Source: Centropus unirufus (lineage: Eukaryota > Chordata > Aves > Cuculiformes > Centropidae). From it: 64,000 nucleotides of DNA. The translations under genes were made by a program, and so were the position numbers. Where the stretch lies: assembly GCA_013397695.1 (NCBI GenBank), contig VYZI01000029.1, positions 3,501,510-3,565,509 on the forward strand, given 5' to 3'. How positions within the stretch are numbered: the first letter of the stretch is position 1; each line of letters opens with the position of its first letter. Positions 24,301 to 38,637 of this stretch are shown in pieces. The notes under the pieces are model-generated. The model searched no databases. It saw only the letters and a list, made by a program, of their open reading frames with translations, and had not been told where the DNA came from.

Positions 24301-27300
24301 CATGCATCAGAATAAAATCACTTTCACTGGGGCAGAAAATCAATGTTCGTTAACCAGGGCTGGATGATCGAAAGCTGAATGTCAGCCAGTTATACCTAAG
24401 TATCAACCTCAGTGCAGACCACCACCCTTCTAATTAGAGAAGATAAAACCATATGAATAAAAGCGGTGGCTTTGTAAGATACTAGGTTTATGCCATTTGA
24501 ATTAGCCTTTGACCTCACCTTGAGGCCTGCTCTTTGCAAAGCTTAGATTCATTGCCACAGTTACACGATCCCTTGCCCGTAGCCTAAAGTCTTACAGTGT
24601 GCTGCTCTGTCTTGTGCACGCAGACCAGTGTTTCCCAAGTGATATCTGGCATGTCAGGCCAAGGTAAAAGAAGGTGTTTTTAAAACCTCTTTATTGAACC
24701 GGCAGGGATGTTTAAGCTTGGTTTGGGTAACAGTTGGCGGCAGGCAGTGCTAAATAACTCTCTAATACCCTGTGTAGTAATTTTCCTCATTTTCAGGAGG
24801 ACAGTGTGAGGAAACTGCAAAACAGTGTTTTCCTTTTTATATCTGTCTTGGTCTCAGCACACCCATTGACTGGTAAGGACTGTATGTTGAAGATTTAATA
24901 TACCCACTGACCTCCGAGAATTTTCATTACTTATTTGGGCATTGGCCAAGATCCCAAGGGCTGGTTCTGCTGCTGGATGTTAGAACCCAGCGGAGGCCTC
25001 TGAGGACCAAAAAATAAAGTATTTTGTCACACTATAGTTCTTACAACAATGCATGTGTTCAATAGTGATAGGCAAGTATTTATCCATGTAGAAACCCACA
25101 ACACTAAGCCTTCAGCAAAAGTAAAACATTTTAAGCAAATGAGATAGCATTTTCTCTGTTGATGTGAAAGGTAGCAAATATAGCCGATATCTTATAGTAC
25201 AAGCCAGTTTGGAGTTCCTCAGTTTGTACACGCCCAATTTGAAACTTTTCAGGACTGTGCATTTACTGTCTGTGGGCTTTTGTTTCTTACAGTAAGTGCC
25301 CAGCACACACTTCTGGAAACTGATTATTAGGTTGACACCTGAAGTCAACAGACATTTTTTGGAGCTAGATGCTTGTCATCATCATTTCCAGCGTCTCTTG
25401 TGCTAGCAGCATCACTCCAAGCATGTGTTCTTCGCAGTCGAAGGTGTGACTGCAGTATATAGAAAGTTAAAAATGTGTCTTAGTGTTAGCAGTGCAGCCT
25501 TAGGAAGATGAATTCAGCACTAGCTGGGTGTAAGATACACATCCAACCGGGTGCTGTTATTGATACCTGAACTAATAGAAAATGAGTTTTGATGTGCCTA
25601 CATGAGGAGCAGTCTTATTTTTGAAGGCAGCATCTTTGACCTCAGTTTTTTTTACCTTTATATGATTCTCAGGATTGCATGATGTAATTTTGTAAATTAA
25701 AGCCATTTTTTTAATAGATTGCTTTAATTGAGAATTGAGTGTCATTGATTTTTGAGGACACTGTTTAGATGTAGTAGTTTATTATACTGAGGAATTGGAA
25801 TCCAGCTTAGCTATTTTCAACTTCTGACCATTTTAAATCCTGGTCACTGGGTTGCTAAATTGAGGTAGGTATTTACGTTATCATCCACTGCTCCCCATGC
25901 TTCCTGGGAAATGGTCTTCAGTCTGTATAGTGATGGGTGCTTTTAGCCACCCTGGGATGTGGTTCTGGTTCTACTGTGTACCAGCAGGTTAGATACAACA
26001 TTCTCATCATGAGAGAATTTCAGTCAGAGGAATTTAAGTTCTCATTCAGCCCTAAAACTGATGTATAAATCTGCACTGATCTTAGAGAATCTCTGTTGTG
26101 CAGAGAAACAGTTACAGTTAGTGTAAAGGAGCTGAAAATGTGCATTCTTTATGTCTGTGTAGTCTCTGTGTGTGTACATGAACCTGCGTGCCTGTGCACG
26201 TACGGGCAGACCAGCCTTCCATCAGCGTTCCTCTCCTGCTATGGATGTATAATTCATATTCCATGTCACTGGTGCCAGCAAAGCACTTTTTCCATATTAT
26301 TTTCTCCAGCAGCAGAGTAATGCAGCACTGCTGATGGACTGGAAGGTACTGGTGAGGAAATATAGTAATGGACAAGGTACATTAAAATGTCAAAAGGAAA
26401 AAGAACGAGACGGAAATGGGGAATAAATTTTTAAAAAAGAATAATAATCTAAATAAAAACCAGAACTCTTTTAGGTGTTTTACATCCTGTAGCCTGTCGA
26501 TTTCTATGTGGTGTTTTCCAGCCTGGGCCTTTTGATCTTGAAACTCAGGTTTAAAATTCTAATTGTGATTATAAAAGCTGCGGTTATATAGCAGGAAGAC
26601 TTGAAATGCTACAGTAAAACTCAGCATCTCTAATCCCCGGAGAGAGTATATTTTTTCCATTGTTTTCCCTTTGCCCCTTAAGCTTGGAGGTGCTGTTCTT
26701 CTCTGCTGGGAAGTGCAGTGGAGTGCAGGAAGGTTAAGTACTCATTCCCGTTTCTTTGCTTATTCAAACCAGGCTGCTTCTAGATGAAAGGCTGCCAACT
26801 GCGAAATCCCCAAAGTAAACCAGGCTAAGATAGGACTCGTAGCCATAATTGGAGCCAGTGCCAGGGTATGTTATCTGTTGCCTTTGAAATAAGCCCCTAG
26901 CAGAAAAGCCCTTTCTGCTGGGTCTTTTATTTAGCATTCAGTCACAGGGAAGGAGTTACTCCTGTTCAGATTCAGGCCATTCACAATTCTCCAGTCTCAA
27001 GGTCTCTGGTCATTTCCCCTCTACCCTGCTTCTCAGAACAATCCCAGAGTTCAAATTCCCATTAGGGATCCCGCTGGATCACCCTGAAATGAGCCCCGCT
27101 TCTATTAGTGCTGTTTCAATATCCAGGCAGTATATTTTAGTCCATGCAAGTACATTTGGCTTCCAAAATAAAAAAGAGGCCACATGTAGTTTCGACTGGA
27201 TGAAGTGATGCTGCTTCTTGGCCTAAATGGCTGCACAGTGTTTCTGTGAAATCCAAGTAGCTGCTGTGCTTGCTCCACCCGAGGCTGGCAGGGTTTCAGT

Positions 27301-30300
27301 AACGGGTGGAATATTTTCTCTCCACGCCAAGTTCCTTTGTGATTTGAGGGGTTAAAGTCCAAATATTAATGCTTACTGTAACTGTAATTTCTAAGGGAGC
27401 TATTAACCAGTATTGATGTATTTTTCTTCAAAAGGACCCATGCTTCTTCCCTCTTCATGAGAAATAGTCAGTTATCAAGCTGATTTTTTATTCTTTCGGG
27501 GTTTTTTGCAAGGGGCACTTCCTTTCCTCATGTTCTGCTTTTCAAAGCAGAACCATATATGGCTTTTTTCTACAATGAATTAGGAGGGGTGAAGTACAAC
27601 TTAGCTTATAAGTATTTATTATAGGAAAGAGTGTGCTGGAAATCACACTTTTGTGATTATTTTTTTAAATAGGGGTGCATTTTGTAGATCAGCTCAAAAT
27701 TGCTGATAAAAACTGTTTAAAGGATTGGAAGAAACTTTACATGCTGAGCTAACCAAAGCCATTTCTTGTGGGAGACTAAGAGAAATATATTTTTATCTGG
27801 AATTTTGTTTTACTAAAAGGCAAATCCATCATTTTGGAGCCCTGGATGTCACCATGCTGCAGAGCTCGTGCAGACAGCCAGTGATTTGGGGAGGCCTTTT
27901 TTTTTCTTTTTTGGTTCCTCATCAATCAAGTAGACTGCTGTATGCTGCTCATGCCATTAGAGATTAACCACAGAGCTCAGGAGTCCTACTCCTTCCCTCC
28001 TTCAGAGAGTAACCATTCTCAAATTGTGAAAGCAGCAGTATGTTGGGAAGGTGATTTTCAGAGTCATGAATGAGAATTCTCATTCATCTTGGAGACAATT
28101 CTAGTTTGATTATTATTGTGTCGGGATTAGTTTTGGCTTGATTTGGTTATTTAGGAGAGCTGTTGCCCTCTGTGGAAGTACTAATTATTTTGAAACAAAA
28201 TTACAGTGTAGGACTCTGTGTAGTTAATTAACATTCTGCCTCAGAATTAGATATTAATGTAGGAATTCTGAACCTCAAAAGGTGATCTTTAGGGCACTAA
28301 GCATGAAGTACTTAATTAATTGTTATTTTATAAAGTCAAGAAGAAGGGAGAACTGAACTTTAGGTTGAGTACTCTTTCTTGGGTGGCGAGAAATGTTTCA
28401 GATGAGAAAACTGAATTTTCATGGTGCCTGTCTTTTCGCCTATTAGCCTATTGATCTACTAGTTCAAATCACTGCATTAGTCAGAGAAAAAACAACCCTA
28501 ACCAAACCAAGAAAGTGGCCATCTGTTTAATGGAACTCATGAAGAAAGCTAATTCCATGACTGCTCTTTGTGATTTGACACATACATTGTGCAAGTACAG
28601 GACTGTGACTGAGCAGCCTAAGGTTTTTGTGACAGAAAGAAAGGGAGAGACATAAAAAACAGTAGGAGGGTTTCAGGTTTTAGAGCAGTTCTAAGCTTTT
28701 TGATTTTTTTACAAGGATGATAGTTGAGGGAAAATTAACCTTTAATTTCTTGTTAGCAGTGCTGCCTGGGGAAATAGGAGTGAGAAGAGCCCTTCACTTT
28801 ATTGATGGAGTTCAGATGGGAGCATTGGTTCTAACCAAACATATAAGTAATCTCATAATAATCATATGAAATAGAAATGTAACAGCAGTAAGATTTTTTT
28901 TAATGATGGCCAGCAGTCTCACTAGCACATTACATACCTCTTGCAGTCGTCACAGTAGGTTTCAGGCATCTTCTGAGCCAAAGATGAAGAAAAGAGCCAG
29001 CTGAAACCATGCTGACATATGCACCACATTGCTCTTGTGAAACTGTTTGGAGTGCCAAAGTGCCGAGACTGATGGTAATCGTGGTAGTAATAATATTGAC
29101 AAACACAGAGCAGCTCCAGGCTATTGGGCAAAGATAGGTAAGTGAAAATATGTCTGCTGGGAAATCCCTTTGGAGAGCTCCCTTGCCATGCTGCTGCACA
29201 TGCACAGTTGCATTCAGTGTGCTGTCAGCCAGATGACATTTTACTATGAAAAGACACACTGAAGAGCTGGCATGAAATTAGCAGGATTTTATTAGATTTT
29301 CACTTGGCTGCCAGCACAGTGAGCTCTGTGGAGCTGTGGGGGTGCTCAAAAACATTGCTGAACATGGTAAGAAAGTGGGGAGAAGCGGCAAGAGGTCTGC
29401 ATCCCTATAGAGAAAAGGAGGGAGCTCAGGGGTTGAGCCTCTGCAGAGGCAGTGCCCCACCACTGGAGCTTGAATTAGTGAAACATGCAGTCTGGCCTTG
29501 GCTTCCTTCAGCTTTTTAGGATGACACGTAGGTGACCTCCTGGCTGTTCTTGTGCTGGGAGCAGATTCTTACCCACTTTCAAGTAATCATTCTCGGTAAG
29601 AATTCTTAGGCCCTCCTGACTTTTTAATACAGCTATTTATAAACATGCACAAAAATAGAAGGTGCATAGTGAGAGAGTCACATGAGTCATTCCCATTTTG
29701 ATATCGAGTCACACTGAGCTAAATCACCCTTCTTGGCTTTCTGGTTCAGACTGACTGCATCATGCCAAACAGGGCAAATTTCTTTTTCCTCTACAAACCC
29801 AGTTTATGCATATTTCTACTTGCTGGACCGATTACAGCAACCTTCCTTTACTCATCACACACTCAACTTGGGCTTAGAAATATGTCTGCTCAGTGCTCAG
29901 AGATAATGTCTGATGGGGACATGATGCAGGCAGCTGCCACTAGAGCTGCTCTTTAAATCCATGTTGTCGGGAAGGTGGGTAGGGGTCACTAAGAGTGAAG
30001 CTTCCATGGGACTACAAGCCATTAGACATGGCCTGCTTTTCAGTAGCCCGGTGTTTTCTGTCACACAGCATTACATTATGTTTATCCAGAACAGGTTGCA
30101 CTGAGCACAGAGGGCTTCGTTTGTTCTTACACACAAAAAAAAATTCAAATACTGAAGTCTTGCTGCACTTGAAAGAAAGCTGCACAATAAAGGCATTTCA
30201 GGGAATACCTGTGGATTTGAAGACTGGTAACCAAATGCTGTGGTCACTGTGAAATTCAGACCAAAAAAAATTTAATTAACACAAGAAGCTTTATAAAACA

Positions 30301-33300
30301 AAATTAAATAGCTGCAACCTGAAAAACCAACAAACTAACTAAAGAAAATCCCAAAGCCAAAAAAAAACCCTACAGTATTTCTCTAAATATCCTTCATCTT
30401 TTTCAGCCACACCCATATGTCATTAGGATCAAATGAAGTTAACATTTATTTTTCTGCAGCCTTGTGCTGTGTTTTCCTCACTGTATTCAACTACTTTATT
30501 ATTCTTCTCTCCATATTTTAGACCATAATTCATCTTGGGTCTCTTCCTGAGGTTTTGTTTTCTGTGGAATGGGATAGGGAGAGGTATTCTGGTCTCAGAA
30601 TGTGTTCACCAGTAAAAGTGATGTGCAGTTGTGTTATTATTAGTATCAATACTCATGAATTACACACGCCTCTTACGTCACTCTTCCAGGATTTGATGCG
30701 GTGTGACACTCCTGCTTTTTATTGGGCTTTAAGTGACCACCAAGTAGGTTGCTGGTTGGGCAGGTGTTTTCGCTGGAAAATGATTAATGTGATGACAGTA
30801 GCATACAAACAAACCATAAGTTTTTGTGGCTGCTTTTCAGAGGGGCTGAGCACTGAATCAGTCTGGTAGGAACAAATGAATTTCAAGATTCTTCTCCCTC
30901 CTTCATTGTTTCTTAGAGAAATCTAAGTAACAGTGATGATGCTAAAGGTACAAGTATTTGTGTAATTAGAAGAAAAACTATTTAGAAAGGCTATTTCTGT
31001 TATTCTTCTAAAAGGTATCTTGCAAAATAACCTTTACATCAGCCAGATGAAAAAAACAATCAGTCTGCTCAGTCAGACTGCAATGGATTACAAGGTGATG
31101 CGCACCATCATGTAATTATGATGCTAGAAAGTTATTCCCCATTTTAGGATCATTTTTTGGGCCTGGTCATTGGAAAGAATAGTGGATCTGTGTGTCTGGT
31201 GTCAGCAGACACACACGCACGCACACTCCGGTACAAATCCAGATGCTTTTCCATTTATATTTCTTGGCGTCTTGTCAGAGTCAATACATGTCAGAGGTTT
31301 GGCCTTCCCTTTTCATGCATGTAAACACACACAACTATAACGTTTTCTTTTTCCTTCTAACCTGAAAAATGAAAAAAAATCTCATGGTAGAACTAATACT
31401 TGTCGCATCACCAACTCTCATGGTTACTTTTTCAAAATGACCTTACCGTGCGCGGTGAGTTTCCCCACTAAACAGAAGAGGAAATGTAAACCGAGGTAAG
31501 CACACTTGTAGTAGCAGCAATAGGTATCAGACACAGTGATGTTAAATTCCTTTTATTTCCATAGGAACTGCCTTTAATGCCATTTTTAGTTGCTCAAGCC
31601 AGCATTCAGATTTCATTAGCTTTTGCTAACAGTCCTGACACACCGGTGAACTTCCAGTCAGAGCAAAGTAAGCAAGCTGGGGTTTATTTTCCCTTGCTCT
31701 CATCTCCCTCCTCCGTTTTGTCCCATATCCCCTGACAGCAGAAAGTTTCACTTCTCCAAAGAAACCCATAATGAAGCAAGAAAGAAAATCCATAACAAAA
31801 GAACATATGTATCTGCATGCACACATTTATGTGCAAGTTCTCCAGGGAGAAAGCATTCACGGGTCTCACTCCTGAATTACTCTCATTATAATAACCCATT
31901 TGGTGTCAAAGTATGACAGATTATAAGCGCTTAAGGCTAGTCCCAGCTCAAGACAGATTTAAATAAAGTACTTCTGGTTATTGTGCAGGTCAGTGTGTTT
32001 AAATAACAACCCCCCAAATCATACTTTGACATTTAAAAGAGAGAGGAAATATTGTCACGCTGCAGACCTGGCACAGATAAGCACAGGGCAATTTGGTCAG
32101 TACACTGTGATTTGTGAGTGCAGCCTAACGCAGTCATTTTCACAGTTTGTAATCAAGTAGCCACCTTAGCAGTGTGTCAGCATTAAAAAAAAAAATGTTC
32201 CTTTTAAAATGTTTACACAAATTGCTCCCCTGAGGTGCTGCAGTGCATTCGCTGCAAAACTGATGTAGGTTAAAGATCTGGAGCAGAAATGGCAAACTTC
32301 CACGAGCTCGTGGGCCATTTGTTGTTTTCCTTTGCCAGCCAATTGCTCAGGTGACCAGGTTACAGTAACAGGATAATTTTTCAGGTGCAGTGCCTACAGC
32401 CAGACAACTGAGAGGAATCCCTTCATTGTGTGAGTGCTGTGAAAAGTGTCAGGAAGCACAGTGCAGAGGTGTCTAAGTAATAATTGGTGCAAGCTTGTGG
32501 CCAGTGGGATGTATGAGATGGGACTCAGTGGCAGCTCTTCCCTACCTGGGCTGCGTACCCCATCCTGGCTTCCATCCTTGCAACACTGCTCTTTCGGCAT
32601 CACCTCGCCGTGCCGCACTGCTGGACTGGGACTTGCCCAGTTCCTGGCCAGGGTAGCAGCCTCAGACCTTGGCCCTGCATCACAGCAGTGTGCACGAGCA
32701 GAGGAGCTGCAGGAAGGCACATATCCTGCTTTTGAGGCACTCCTGGGAATCCTCTTCTGTCAGGCAGACCTGGCTGAAAGGCTCCATGCTCATGCTGGAG
32801 TGACCTTCCTTATGTTTACCCTGGGAGTAGCAGCCCTCTTTATGTTCCTCTCTCTTCCCCCTCCTGCATCTCTGTTTCATCTCCCTTTTCCAGAATACCC
32901 ATCATCTTTCTTACCTTCTAACCCTGCTTCTTTACTCGTTTCCATCTACTCTCCCTTCCATTTCCATCTTTTCTGCCCTAAACTCTCCTCAACTCCAGCC
33001 CTTCTAGACTCTCCACGTCTGAACCTTTCTTCTTTTCCCTACACGTTCCTGTGCTTGGCTCGCCCCTGTGCTCAGACTGCCACAGGGCTCATTACAAAAG
33101 CTGGATCATTTTTCCTGACTTCATGAAGGGCTTTGCTCCGGTGCTACAGGCTTAGATTGAGAGGAGAGCACAGAATGTCAGGTGCATGCCAGAAAATCCA
33201 CAAAAAAGTGTGGAACTTGATCCCTCTGCACACAGCAAAAAAACCCGTGAAAAGTTGTGTCTTCATTTCTTATCCTGCTGAGAAGCATAATCCACCTTTG

Positions 33301-33863
33301 TCATTGTCCATAGCTGAACCACACCTGCCTCTGATCTCAATTTTGTAATTAATTTGAATTTTTCAAATCCAAGAAAGATGACAGTGAAAATGTGGAGGAG
33401 GTACTGTCACATACAAGCAAGCATGAAATGTGAGGGCTGCAGAGTGACTTCCCTATAGCAGTTGGAGACAACACACTAACCTACTGGTGATTTCAGATCC
33501 AATTAAAAGAAGACATCTCAGCATTAAGAGACACTGCTCAGCAGCTGTGATCCCTCCTGTACTCTTATTTTTCGCAATTTCTTTGTTCTGCTTTTTAATG
33601 ATGACCAGATCTCGTGTGTCCTCTCATCTCTTTAAATGCATGGACTTCTGCATTAGCTCAGAAGACACAATTAGATCTGATGCTACTTGTTTTGCAGAGA
33701 AAAGAGATTAAGTGCAGATTAAGCTTCGGGTAAATTGCAAATGAAGGGGGGAAAAAAAGCAGAACAGGACCTTCTTAAAAGGGAATGTTTTTAATTTGAC
33801 CAGTTGTATTGTAGAACCAGTAGTACACCAAGCTATCAACAGCACAGCAAAGCTGACAGTCTA

Positions 33864-34690
33864 AGATCCTAGGGTCATTCAGTCTGGAAGGAACCTCAAG
33901 AAGTCTGTGGTCCAAGCTCCTCCTCAGCAGGCTTAGCTGAGAGCTTGATCAAGTTGGGTCTCAAAAACCTCCAAGGACAGAGACTGCACAACCAGATCTG
34001 GTGGCTGTTTCCACAGAGAGAAGAAAATTTCCTTACATCCAGTCTGAACTTCTCATGCAACAGTTCTTGCCCATTCTATCTCATCCTCCCACCATATCTC
34101 GCTGTGAAAAGCCCAGCTTCATCTTTTTGCTAACCTCCTTTTGGGTGTTAGGAGGCTGCTGTTAGGTTCCTTTCAAAAGCTGTCTCTGCCCCAGATGATG
34201 CCCTCATCCTTGAGCCCCTCCACAGTGGGTGTTCAAGCCCTGACCATCTAAGGGGCCCTCTGCTAAAATGACTCCAGTTTATCATCATCTTTCCTTTACT
34301 GGGGAATCCAAAACTGGACATAATACTCTAGATGGAGTCTAATGAGTGCCCAGTAAGGATAATTAGTTCCCTCTATCTCCTAATCTGCTCCTAGTCACAC
34401 AGCACAGGGTGTTGTTGGCCAGTTTGGCTGCCAGGGCACTCTGCAGGCTTATGCTCAGCTCCCAAAATGCCCAGGAGCTTTTCAGGAAAGCTGCTCTCCC
34501 AGTCAAGCCCCAGCTGGTGCCACTGCAGGAGGTTTGTCCTTCCCAGGTGCGAGACCTGTACTTGTCCCTGTTGACTTCCATAAGGTTGCTGTCAGCACAT
34601 TCCTCCAGCCTGTCCGGGTTTCCCTGGGTAGCAGCCCCTTTCCTCGAGCGTCACAACTGGCTCTGGCATTGTGCAAGCGCCATGGATTAC
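33864..34690 (-). mobile_element. CR1 LINE 3' fragment, about 0.8 kb, antisense
   Basis: The + strand starts 'gggtcattcagtctggaagg' and continues with 'ctccaaggacagagactgca', 'aggggccctctgctaaaatg', 'ggaatccaaaactggacat', 'ttggccagtttggctgccag' and 'acctgtacttgtccctgttg', which are standard CR1 landmarks in antisense. The copy covers the 3' UTR and the tail of the ORF. It differs clearly in sequence from the copies at 19873 and 20868, so it is probably another CR1 subfamily. Open frames such as 34409-34777 are antisense shadows of it. Confidence 0.88.
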
Positions 34691-34911
34691 CAAATTGTCA
34701 ACAGAGTAAATAAAGCACAAAAAGCCAGCAGATTCCACCCCACCTCCTTCCCATTTTTAATCTCTCCCATTCACTAAATACTTGAAGATCCACTTGTAGC
34801 AGTAGAGCAGAAAAAAAGAAATGTGTAGGCTTAAGTGTGGTGCTTAAATTGATAGCGTAATCCTAAATTTCTATAAGCCCAGCTGCTTTTTCTTCTTAAC
34901 AGGAAAAAATA

Positions 34912-34928
34912 TGTGATCTGAGATCACA
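34912..34928. repeat. 17-bp inverted repeat
   Basis: TGTGATCT and AGATCACA flank a single central G, a perfect 8-bp two-arm repeat. The following bases (about 34925-34980: 'gtggagttagagctggaaaa', 'gacaggtcatgtag') weakly resemble the start of another very old CR1-like element in antisense. The inverted repeat may be accidental. Confidence 0.4.
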
Positions 34929-37456
34929 GAAGTGGTGGAGTTAGAGCTGGAAAATACCTGACAGGTCATGTAGTTTACATGTAATACAGGATTTTTCTGA
35001 CTGTGTGCGGAACTGTCAAGTACTGGGGTTTCCTTCACTCATTTGGAGGCTAACTGCATCTCACAATGATATTTTTTCATTATACTCAACATAAGTGTTT
35101 CTTTTCTTAATTTCTTCCTATTATTCCAAATTATCATTTATGTCATTCCTGGTGTTTCTGTGGTAAATATGGTAAAATAGTATATTCAAGTGGGCTGGTT
35201 TTGCTATAGAATTCATAGCCGGTCAGTTGAATTTTTGCCATTAGATGTCACTACGTATACAGCAGACTATTTTTAAAAAACTGATTTATTTAGCCTTCCG
35301 GAAAAACAAAGGAGGGAAATAGGAAATCTAGGAGAGAGTCTGGTAGTATGCTTTGAGGCAAGTACTTTAGAAATAGTACGTTGGATATGTCTTTACTAAA
35401 GGCAGCACAGAAGGAAACAAGATTTTTGACTTAACTCCAACAACCAACAGATGATGCTGTGACCTTAAGCATATATAAATATGTTTAGCAGCTGCTGTGT
35501 AACATATTTATAAGTGTTTAGTGACCTGGAGGTTAATCAAAATGAGTTTGGTGATCTCAGCTCAGTTCTTAATGGACTCCACTTCATATTATGGCACTGA
35601 TGCAGCACAATTTGTCACAGTCGGCAGTCTTTACTCAAAGGATGCCCACTGTGGAGTGAGAATTAAAGGCTGAAGTAATACCTGATTATTTCTCCCTAAA
35701 GAAACTTTTCATTCCAAGCCATCATAGAGCAGAATAATGTGTGGAGGAGCTCTGTGCTGCACACTGCACCCAGTCTCAGGCTCAAATAGCATTTACTCTT
35801 ACAGGATGTCGACTTTCAGTGTTAGTGAATTGGCTCACGCCTGCTGCAGTCAGTGCTTTAGTAGGGGACCAGGGCAGGGCAAAGTTCTGCCAGGGATGAT
35901 GCTGAGTCTTTTTCACTTGCTGGACTCTATTCCAGAGATGGAGAGCTGTGTCTCTTCCAAGTGTGGCATTATATCGGAGGGTGAAAAGGAAAAGTATTGC
36001 TTTGCCAGGTGAAGTTTCAGGCTTAAGTTCTGTATCCAGACATATCTGGGTACAGAAACAATAATTTTTTAAACTTCAGTTGTTTTCTTGCTGTCCTGGC
36101 CAAAGCTAGTATATTCCTCTTATTTACCTTTCACTCTCCATCTGAACTGGAAATAGTTTACTACTTTGTGATTTAAAGTTGTACAACGGTGTGCTTTCAG
36201 GAACTACAATTGAGATTGATGTCAATAGTGAGTAACATGAAATAGGTTGTACCTCAATTTGACAATGAACTGCCCCGTAGCTGAGAAGATATACATTCTA
36301 TAGGAAGTAATAATATTGAAATATTTGTAGGTCAGGACCAATTTCAGCTTACCTACAAGTTGCGTATCTCCTGTGTATTTCTAAAGCAAAAGAAGGATGC
36401 TTGAGGGATAGGTACCTGTAAAGATTTCTTTCTCTTCCAGAATCCCAGCTTTGCTCTGTAAAAGAACATTTCAAAATCTATTCCTTCCTTTTGAAAGTGC
36501 AAAAATGCGCTTGCACACTTTATTCATCTTCACTAGTGTCTTTACCCACTAATGGAAAGGATCTCACTTATCCAGCATAGAAATAACTTCTGAGTTTGTT
36601 GAAATACAGCAATTTTCAGCTAAAAAGAGTGTGTGTGTGCTTTAAGATTCAGTATTTACATAAGAAAAGCTTGATTGTGTGACTGAAATCTTTTAAAGTT
36701 GTTGCCAAATGGTCCTGCTCTTCTCTTTTCCCTTTCCCTTTGTAATTTTCCCTTGGAGCTTTGCACCACTGTGCATTTTAAATCTTTTCCCTCCATTACT
36801 CATTGCGGGCTTCATCAGGGAAATGACATTGCATAGCAGTTGTCTCCTTCATATCAAAAGAAAGCCTTTGCCTCTCTACAAGAGTGAAGAGAAGTTTGTC
36901 TTCAGAGAGCAAAGGACAAAACTGACTTGGAAAAAGATGCTTTATTTAGATAAGACGTTCTCTTTTTCTTTGAAGAAATTCACAATGTGTCAAGAAAAAT
37001 TAGGCCAAATAGTGCTTTAATGGTCTTGCTCCCATATCTCCTGAAAATGAAAACTGTTCCTACCAGTTGCTTAAGAATCTGCCATGAGTTTAGGAAAGAC
37101 AAGAAGCCATTGAAGTTATTCAGCATTGTTGGTTTGGGGGTTGTCTGTTCTGTTTGAATACTTTATAATAATGAAAAGTAGAATTTATACTAGAACTCCC
37201 ATCTTGCTACCAGGATATACGGCTTTCCCTGCCTGTAGGATAAAATTAAATGCTGTTTTTCATGAGGAAAAAAAAGAGTAGACAGGTGCCAAAGCTATGC
37301 AAAAGGGGTGGTTGCTTCCTTTCTTGTCTGCTTTATTTGGCAAAACAATATAAAATAATGTGGAGTACATTGAAGAAACAGGTCTGAGTTTTGTATTTTC
37401 CTGTGTAGGCTATGAATATACAAGTAAGTATATTTTTGTTTGTGTTTATGTATATG

Positions 37457-37488
37457 ACTTTATATGTATACAACTTTATATGTATACC
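37457..37488. repeat. 16-bp tandem duplication in AT-rich tract
   Basis: Two adjacent copies of a unit starting ACTTTATATGTATAC differ at one base (15/16). They sit in a TATA/TATG-rich run at about 37425-37505. Confidence 0.85.
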
Positions 37489-37744
37489 TCTCTATATACA
37501 TACACACAATATGTGCAGTCTTCAGTCATATCAAGGAAAGGTGAATAATTGTATTGTGGATTAAAAGAATAAAAGATTATTTTTTAAGTTGGATCAGGCA
37601 TTACCTTGGGTTATTCTGCCTACTTGGATTGGGTTATTTTCTTCATTATGCCATAGTTTATATATAGAATTTACTAAATCAAGTACAAAGCATATTTAGA
37701 GCATCTACTTAAGAGTAGATAACATTTAGCCTTCAAAAATATTT

Positions 37745-37776
37745 GATCTGAAGATGTTCAGATCTGAAGATGTGGA
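37745..37776. repeat. 16-bp tandem duplication (GATCTGAAGATG core)
   Basis: Two adjacent 16-bp units share GATCTGAAGATGT and differ at two positions near the end. The tract is not low complexity, so this is a genuine local duplication. Confidence 0.85.
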
Positions 37777-38491
37777 AAATTAGGTAAGGGCTTCATTTAG
37801 GGCAGTAGGTCAATACTAGAAATCAGAACATCTGTTTTGTTAACCTAAAAAAAAAAAAGCCGTTTTGAGGAAGAAAAGAGGCAGGAAGGTTGTGTGTGTA
37901 TTATTTAATTGGGAGTTGTGTGAATGCCACTACTTTTGGTCATGAGTTATGCTCCAGATAAATGCTCATGTGCAATTGGATTTCTTTGCACCCTGTGTTT
38001 GGAAGTGCTTTATAGGAAATAAGCTATGTGCAATAACGTCAGATACAGAAATCTGAAACAGATTCTGTGGTACCCATTTTTCTTCTGGTCATTTCACTGT
38101 TTTCTAAGCTGCGGCAGGCAAGGATTTCTATTACATGGTCGAAATTGCAATTCACTGAAATTTTTTTACACCAGCTCTAAGTTCTGACTTTGACCCCCGA
38201 ACACATTGCTGTCTACTCATAGGATAAATAATGTCACTTGTAACTTTCTGCTGATTGGTTGTGACATATAAGGACACTGTACCATCTCTTGAAATTTGTG
38301 TCCAATCCAGTTGTCTCAGATGTATGGTAACTCACTGGGGACTAATAGCTCCCCACGTAGGTAAAATGAACTACTTGCCTACCTTCTCCTTAGCTATTTG
38401 CAAACAATAGGAGATGTACTCTCTGACAAACCACAGCGCCTTCAGCAGTGAGGTACGTAATGAGACATTGTGTGTGTGCTTCTTCTCGTAG

Positions 38492-38637
38492 GCAAGGCAA
38501 TTTTCCTGCCATGAATCAGAGTGGTATTATGGGATCCAGCTCTCCCTACACTCAGCCGATGAACAACAGCTCTGGCTTGATGAACCCACAGGCTCCTCCT
38601 TACAGCATGGCACCTAACATGGTGAACAGTTCAACAG
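38492..38637 (+). CDS. ARID1B: ARID1B exon C: S/N/P/M-rich disordered segment
   Basis: Internal coding exon of 146 nt between tcttctcgtag and GTAATG at 38638. The first base completes the Arg codon begun as AG in exon B, and the last base G joins CA of exon D to make Ala. The 48 full codons read QGNFPAMNQSGIMGSSSPYT, then QPMNNSSGLMNPQAPPYSMA and PNMVNSST. They align with human BAF250b with a handful of conservative changes (recalled, not searched). Length is not a multiple of three, so skipping C alone breaks the frame; skipping B and C together (474 nt) would not. A second GT at 38648 (GTAACC), ten bases downstream, would cause a frameshift if used and looks weaker than the main donor. Confidence 0.96.

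Larger units (their letters stand above)
20541..38491 (+). other. ARID1B: ARID1B intron B-C (17951 nt)
   Basis: The largest intron in the window, from GTATGC to tcttctcgtag. It holds antisense CR1 pieces at about 20868-21322 and about 33864-34690. It also holds short (CA)n-like sequence near 31205-31226 and two separate 16-bp tandem duplications at 37457-37488 and 37745-37776. A + strand open frame of 226 codons (32446-33126) sits in a locally GC-richer patch. Its second half is a plain C/T-rich tract and I recognise no family, so I do not call it a gene. No other ARID1B exon is visible; the split codon AG/G of exons B and C joins directly. Confidence 0.9.

Noticed and set aside
32446..33126. 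226-codon + strand open frame in a GC-richer patch of intron B-C
   Set aside because: No family resemblance. The second half is a simple C/T-rich tract giving Ser/Pro/Phe-rich translation. No splice sites fit ARID1B phase. Most likely chance.
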